A stretch of 64,000 nt of DNA, from NCBI GenBank assembly GCA_914767715.1, contig OU612065.1, positions 35,960,001 through 36,024,000 on the forward strand, given 5' to 3'. Below are positions 60,693-64,000 of this stretch, in pieces (within the stretch, counting starts at the first letter, position 1; the number at the start of each line of letters is the position of its first letter). Under the pieces are notes generated by a model. The model was not told where the DNA came from. It did no database searches and worked only from the letters and a program-made list of their open reading frames with translations. Made by a program: the position numbers and the translations under genes. The DNA comes from Membranipora membranacea. Lineage: Eukaryota > Bryozoa > Gymnolaemata > Cheilostomatida > Membraniporidae.

Positions 60693-60863
60693 TCATTTGA
60701 GGAGGGACTGGTTGGTTTGGCTGCCAGGTTTCAACCAAGGTGCCGGGTTTGATGGCTCATACAAGCATCTTTTAACGGCATTGGACTTTTTGCGGAGAAT
60801 TGGTAGCATGCTATGAACTCTGTGGCAACAATCATCTTGACGCGACATCACGCTTAACTCCAT
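60693..60863 (-). CDS. Conserved 56-codon open frame in the 5S unit (unit 3)
   Basis: Same length as the other copies even though its stop is TGA instead of TAA. One Gln-to-Pro and one Ala-to-Pro difference. Coding status uncertain. Confidence 0.25.
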   Translation of the reverse strand: MELSVMSRQDDCCHRVHSMLPILRKKSNAVKRCLYEPSNPAPWLKPGSQTNQSLLK

Positions 60864-61710
60864 TGTTTAACATTCTGTCGGACTAAACGCCGCACTCACA
60901 GCGCAGGATTAAAAGCGCAAGTTATAAGCTGGCAGCAAGTAGCGGGCTCTGGTAAGTTACTCTTTGGTTTGATTGTGACAGTACCAGCAGTGATCTTAGC
61001 ACTAGACTGGACTGTAGGCCAAGGGAATTACAATGTGACACTCGTGTGTGATCCATCGTACAGCCACAGATATTCTGATTTTATGAAATCTATACCTGTT
61101 TAGTTAGCAAAATCTGATGTCCGCGGCTGGATTTTGGTAATTATGTGCACAACGACACACTTAACCTAACTAGTGAACACCAGCCATTATCAGGATTACC
61201 GCCTAAAAGTCATAACTTGTGTTGTCAATAACAATAGCCTATAATGGCTGCTGCAATTTTCCAATTTCGCTAGCTTTCCTACTGGTTATCATTTCTGGAG
61301 TATTGCCCAAAAGTGATAACAATGCAGCACCGGTCTAGCATCTTTTCCGGCATCCTCTTCTTGGCATGGGGGACAAACCTCTGATAGTACCAGCGATCCC
61401 CTACGCTAAGCTTCTCAAGGTTCGCTGCTGCCAAATTAAAATGTGGATTGACACAAAACGCAGGATTTTCCTGAATTTATCTTCTCAAAAATTGCACTTT
61501 TCGTCTTCTTTTTAGTCGCAATACACAAGCTTGCATATGCTGCCGTTTAGGAATATTTGGGGGGGGGGTGAAGAAGGGGGGACGAAGAAGGGGGGGGGGG
61601 GTGCTGAGCTGACCCCCAAAAATTCACTTCACGCAGCTCAATTTGATGGTAGAGCGAAGAATATAACATGTTGTTTGTTTTTAGGTTGTAAAAGTGGAAA
61701 ATAATCAAAA

Positions 61711-61828
61711 GTCTACAGCACCCAGTATTCCCAGGCGGTCACCCATCCAAGTACTAACTGGGCTCGACGTTGCTTAGCTTCAGTGATCGGACGAGAACTG
61801 GCGTTTTCAACGTGATATGGCCGTAGAC
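61711..61828 (-). rRNA. 5S rRNA: 5S rRNA, unit 3
   Basis: 118 bp, identical over the conserved internal control region to the copy at 60342-60459, with the same TTTT terminator. Confidence 0.97.
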
Positions 61829-62061
61829 AATTATGGTGATTAATTTTAGCAGTTTTATGCGTGGATGCAGGAATAACTTAACAAGGGCATGCAACTCTTG
61901 TTTTTAGTTGCATGTTTATAGTCTTATTCCTAGACATTTTAACGTGTTTCTCTAGATGACAACAGAATCATACTTCTCCTTCTTCATTATATCTTTCATC
62001 TATTATAGAACATATATTTCTCTTCCATAACATTGTTAGTATGCAACTTACCTTTTTGATT

Positions 62062-62232
62062 TTATTTGAGGAGGGACTGGTTGGTTTGGCTGCCAGGGTT
62101 CAACCCAGCTGCCGGGTTTGATGGCTCATACAAGCATCTTTTAACGGCATTGGACTTTTTGCGGAGAATTTGTAGCATGCTATGAACTCTGTGGCAACAA
62201 TCATCTTGACGCGACATCACGCTTAACTCCAT
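62062..62232 (-). CDS. Conserved 56-codon open frame in the 5S unit (unit 4)
   Basis: Same frame and length, stop TAA; a Lys-to-Asn difference near the end compared with unit 2. Confidence 0.25.
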   Translation of the reverse strand: MELSVMSRQDDCCHRVHSMLQILRKKSNAVKRCLYEPSNPAAGLNPGSQTNQSLLK

Positions 62233-63076
62233 TGTTTAACATTCTGTCGGACTAAACGCCGCACTCACAGCGCAGGATTAAAAGCGCAAGTTATAAGCTG
62301 GCAGCAAGTAGCGGGCTCTGGTAAGTTACTCTTTGGTTTGATTGTGACAGTACCAGCAGTGATCTTAGCACTAGACTGGACTGTAGGCCAAGGGAATTAC
62401 AATGTGACACTCGTGTGTGATCCATCGTACAGCCACAGATATTCTGATTTTATGAAATCTATACCTGTTTAGTTAGCAAAATCTGATGTCCGCGGCTGGA
62501 TTTTGGTAATTATGTGCACAACGACACACTTAACCTAACTAGTGAACACCAGCCATTATCAGGATTACCGCCTAAAAGTCATAATTTGTGTTGTCAATAA
62601 CAATAGCCTATAATGGCTGCTGCAATTTTCCAATTTCGCTAGCTTTCCTACTGGTTATCATTTCTGGAGTATTGCCCAAAAGTGATAACAATGCAGCACC
62701 GGTCTAGCATCTTTTCCGGCATCCTCTTCTTGGCATGGGGGACAAACCTCTGATAGTACCAGCGATCCCCTACGCTAAGCTTCTCAAGGTTCGCTGCTGC
62801 CAAATTAAAATGTGGATTGACACAAAACGCAGGATTTTCCTGAATTTATCTTCTCAAAAATTGCACTTTTCGTCTTCTTTTTAGTCGCAATACACAAGCT
62901 TGCATATGCTGCCGTTTAGGAATATTTGGGGGGGGGTGAAGAAGGGGGGACGAAGAAGGGGGGGGGGTGCTGAGCTGACCCCCAAAAATTCACTTCACGC
63001 AGCTCAATTTGATGGTAGAGCGAAGAATATAACATGTTGTTTGTTTTTAGGTTGTAAAAGTGGAAAATAATCAAAA

Positions 63077-63194
63077 GTCTACAGCACCCAGTATTCCCAG
63101 ACGGTCACCCATCCAAGTACTAACTGGGCTCGACGTTGCTTAGCTTCAGTGATCGGACGAGAACTGGCGTTTTCAACGTGATATGGCCGTAGAC
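63077..63194 (-). rRNA. 5S rRNA: 5S rRNA, unit 4
   Basis: 118 bp with one change in the box C region (CCCAGACGGTC on the plus strand where the others read CCCAGGCGGTC). Terminator TTTT present. Confidence 0.95.
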
Positions 63195-63427
63195 AATTAT
63201 GGTGATTAATTTTAGCAGTTTTATGCGTGGATGCAGGAATAACTTAACAAGGGCATGCAACTCTTGTTTTTAGTTGCATGTTTATAGTCTTATTCCTAGA
63301 CATTTTAACGTGTTTCTCTAGATGACAACAGAATCATACTTCTCCTTCTTCATTATATCTTTCATCTATTATAGAACATATATTTCTCTTCCATAACATT
63401 GTTAGTATGCAACTTACCTTTTTGATT

Positions 63428-63598
63428 TTATTTGAGGAGGGACTGGTTGGTTTGGCTGCCAGGGTTCAACCCAGCTGCCGGGTTTGATGGCTCATACAAG
63501 CATCTTTTAACGGCATTGGACTTTTTGCGGAGAATTTGTAGCATGCTATGAACTCTGTGGCAACAATCATCTTGACGCGACATCACGCTTAACTCCAT
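63428..63598 (-). CDS. Conserved 56-codon open frame in the 5S unit (unit 5)
   Basis: Identical to the unit 4 frame as far as read. The unit's 5S gene would lie beyond the window end. Confidence 0.25.
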   Translation of the reverse strand: MELSVMSRQDDCCHRVHSMLQILRKKSNAVKRCLYEPSNPAAGLNPGSQTNQSLLK

Positions 63599-64000
63599 TG
63601 TTTAACATTCTGTCGGACTAAACGCCGCACTCACAGCGCAGGATTAAAAGCGCAAGTTATAAGCTGGCAGCAAGTAGCGGGCTCTGGTAAGTTACTCTTT
63701 GGTTTGATTGTGACAGTACCAGCAGTGATCTTAGCACTAGACTGGACTGTAGGCCAAGGGAATTACAATGTGACACTCGTGTGTGATCCATCGTACAGCC
63801 ACAGATATTCTGATTTTATGAAATCTATACCTGTTTAGTTAGCAAAATCTGATGTCCGCGGCTGGATTTTGGTAATTATGTGCACAACGACACACTTAAC
63901 CTAACTAGTGAACACCAGCCATTATCAGGATTACCGCCTAAAAGTCATAATTTGTGTTGTCAATAACAATAGCCTATAATGGCTGCTGCAATTTTCCAAT

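Larger units (their letters stand above)
58340..64000. repeat. Tandem array of 5S rDNA units (about 1.37 kb), continues past the window
   Basis: The 5S genes start 1365, 1369 and 1366 bp apart. Landmark TTTGAGGAGGGACTGGTTGG repeats at about 59332, 60698, 62066 and 63434. Unit 1 (edge) is only about 900 bp because about 460 bp are missing between the 5S-distal spacer and the A-rich part, and it is the most diverged. The last units are almost identical, as expected from concerted evolution, or from an assembly artefact. Each unit also holds G-runs with GAAGAAGGGG. Confidence 0.95.

Noticed and set aside
1-64000. CRISPR arrays, operons, ribosome binding sites.
   Set aside because: The window is clearly animal nuclear DNA with introns; no such bacterial features are seen.

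Overview
The window is eukaryotic and metazoan: split genes with GT-AG introns, AT-rich introns, LINE, SINE and MITE debris, a 5S rRNA array, and animal gene families (an M12B metalloprotease with LDL-receptor class A modules, UNC119, a SMARCA2/4-type SWI/SNF subunit, a Roc-COR protein, a caspase). The compact single-copy genes mixed with expanded leucine-rich repeat (LRR), Roc and caspase modules suggest an early-branching marine invertebrate, plausibly a sponge. The species cannot be fixed from sequence alone.

Layout. (1) 1.8-7.6 kb, plus strand: 3' part of a secreted or membrane-tethered reprolysin-type metalloprotease gene, seven exons plus a Ser/Thr-rich cassette exon, interrupted by a LINE relic. 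(2) 10.4-13.6 kb, minus strand: a complete five-exon unc-119 gene. (3) 14-19 kb: LINE fragments and mostly empty sequence. (4) 20.6-49.2 kb, plus strand: one long gene whose exon phases join cleanly into a protein of about 1,630 residues. It has an N-terminal segment, about ten intact LRR exons of two LRRs each, a large single-exon Roc GTPase-COR module, a Ser-rich linker, a caspase p20 domain, an acidic Asp-rich linker, a caspase p10 domain and a short tail. The LRR introns are tandem segmental duplicates, peppered with MITEs, a hAT-like element and a SINE, whose empty sites are visible in paralogous intron copies. (5) 50-53 kb: a decayed DIRS/Ngaro-like retroelement on the minus strand with RNase H, reverse transcriptase and an SGNH-hydrolase relic. 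(6) 55.06-55.14 kb: a relic of a second copy of the caspase gene's last exon. (7) 56.9-58.1 kb, minus strand: the last three exons of a Brahma/BRG1 (SMARCA2/4) homologue, ending with a bromodomain and a basic GRP-type tail. (8) 58.34 kb to the window end: a tandem array of about 1.37-kb units, each with a 5S rRNA gene on the minus strand and a conserved 56-codon open frame in the spacer.

Most notable is the LRR-Roc-COR-caspase fusion. One polypeptide would carry a repeat sensor, a GTPase/dimerisation switch and a protease with all visible catalytic and S1-pocket residues. This resembles a one-chain inflammasome or apoptosome. Its LRR region grows by duplication of symmetric phase 2-2 exons, so gain or loss of units keeps the frame. 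Domain identities rest on motifs seen in the sequence; activation by dimerisation and an immune or death role are inference.
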